Positions 31,050 to 31,263 of a DNA stretch of 31,263 bases are shown here, in pieces. Numbering within the stretch: the first letter of the stretch is position 1; each line of letters opens with the position of its first letter. The notes beneath the pieces were generated by a model. The model was not told the DNA's origin. It worked only from the letters and a program-made list of their open reading frames with translations, and did not search any database. Position numbers and translations under genes: made by a program. Origin of the DNA: CALESS01 sp041741455. Lineage in GTDB: Bacteria; Chloroflexota; Anaerolineae; Anaerolineales; Anaerolineaceae. The DNA lies in contig JBGSJZ010000005.1 in assembly GCA_041741455.1 (NCBI GenBank), positions 1 through 31,263 of the forward strand, written 5' to 3'.

Positions 31050-31263
31050 TAGGGTAGGCGAAAGGGAGTGCAAGTTGATAAGGCACATAACTTGGTAAAG
31101 CCAGAGCGCTTCCCATCAGCGCCAATTTGGTCAGGCCTTGAATGTCGAAATGAAAGGCCGTTGTACCCTTTTCGGGCAGGCAAGTCAGTTTCCGGGTTGC
31201 GGCATTGAAAGTGATCTCAACGGTCTGGTCGGCAAACTGTGTTGTGGCGTTATAGCCATAGCC
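31036..31263 (-). CDS. Probable transposase, C-terminal part (cut by window edge)
   Basis: The minus-strand frame is open from the right edge to a TGA at 31036-31038, giving 75 residues (GYGYNATTQFADQTVEITFN, then ATRKLTCLPEKG, ending AYPNTTL). The beta-rich LxFxxxTRxLxxxxExG pattern is like the C-terminal tail after the rve integrase core in IS481-type transposases. The catalytic DDE part would be outside the window. It is called from this pattern and from the direct repeats beside it; the IS family is not certain. Confidence 0.55.
   Translation of the reverse strand, partial: GYGYNATTQFADQTVEITFNAATRKLTCLPEKGTTAFHFDIQGLTKLALMGSALALPSYVPYQLALPFAYPNTTL

Overview
The window looks like a chromosomal segment from an uncultured or poorly studied Chloroflexota bacterium, most likely Anaerolineae. 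This is inferred from gene content, without a database search. Supporting signs are large secreted proteins ending in a YLPxVxR tail, C11 and C25 peptidases, an anti-sigma factor with a DUF5667-type ectodomain, Gram-positive-like ribosome binding sites, simple rho-independent hairpins, and degenerate dispersed palindromes of the kind common in these genomes. No tRNA, rRNA or CRISPR array was seen.

Layout. 1-1150: the 3' end of a fasciclin-domain gene, its terminator, then about 700 bp of AT-rich DNA with decayed dispersed repeats. 1221-9631: a 1992-residue secreted gingipain-like (C25) peptidase with a beta-propeller inserted in its catalytic domain, an Asp/Glu racemase, and a convergent secreted FG-GAP/VCBS protein. 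9774-13654: an EamA transporter, a multi-zinc-ribbon protein whose terminator is directly followed by an ORF-less class C group II intron, a DUF998 membrane protein and a DinB-fold protein. 13827-18294: a membrane-anchored clostripain (C11) peptidase, a decayed gene remnant, an SGNH hydrolase and a PlsC acyltransferase. 18397-21511: a GntR/FCD regulator with a probable self-operator, a small membrane protein, a GNAT acetyltransferase and a DUF362 protein. 21649-25087: an iron block (bacterioferritin, then a ferritin-like/VIT1 membrane fusion), followed on the minus strand by a CBS-domain protein and an ArsB/NhaD-type ion permease.

The most unusual part is 25241-29520. A secreted DUF2202 ferritin-like protein lies behind an array of four 11-nt TTC(A/G)-type direct repeats resembling an OmpR/PhoB-family binding site. 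Next come an ECF sigma factor and a translationally coupled single-pass anti-sigma factor with a Gln-rich and Gly/Asn-rich ectodomain. Two small exported proteins follow. Both are 5'-truncated paralogues of the anti-sigma factor: they begin at its transmembrane segment and keep one ectodomain motif (FGTxEDFVPGNPW). DNA upstream of each still shows the decayed anti-sigma coding sequence. The second copy was made by a tandem duplication of roughly 0.87-0.9 kb that also carried the 3' end of the convergent pfkB gene, leaving a pfkB pseudogene between the two small genes. This may be an expanding sigma/anti-sigma signalling module with detached secreted ectodomain proteins, and it is the best candidate here for an undescribed system.

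The right end holds an intact PfkB sugar kinase, a divergent DUF402 protein, and the 3' end of a probable transposase gene running off the window, bordered by two 18-bp direct repeats.
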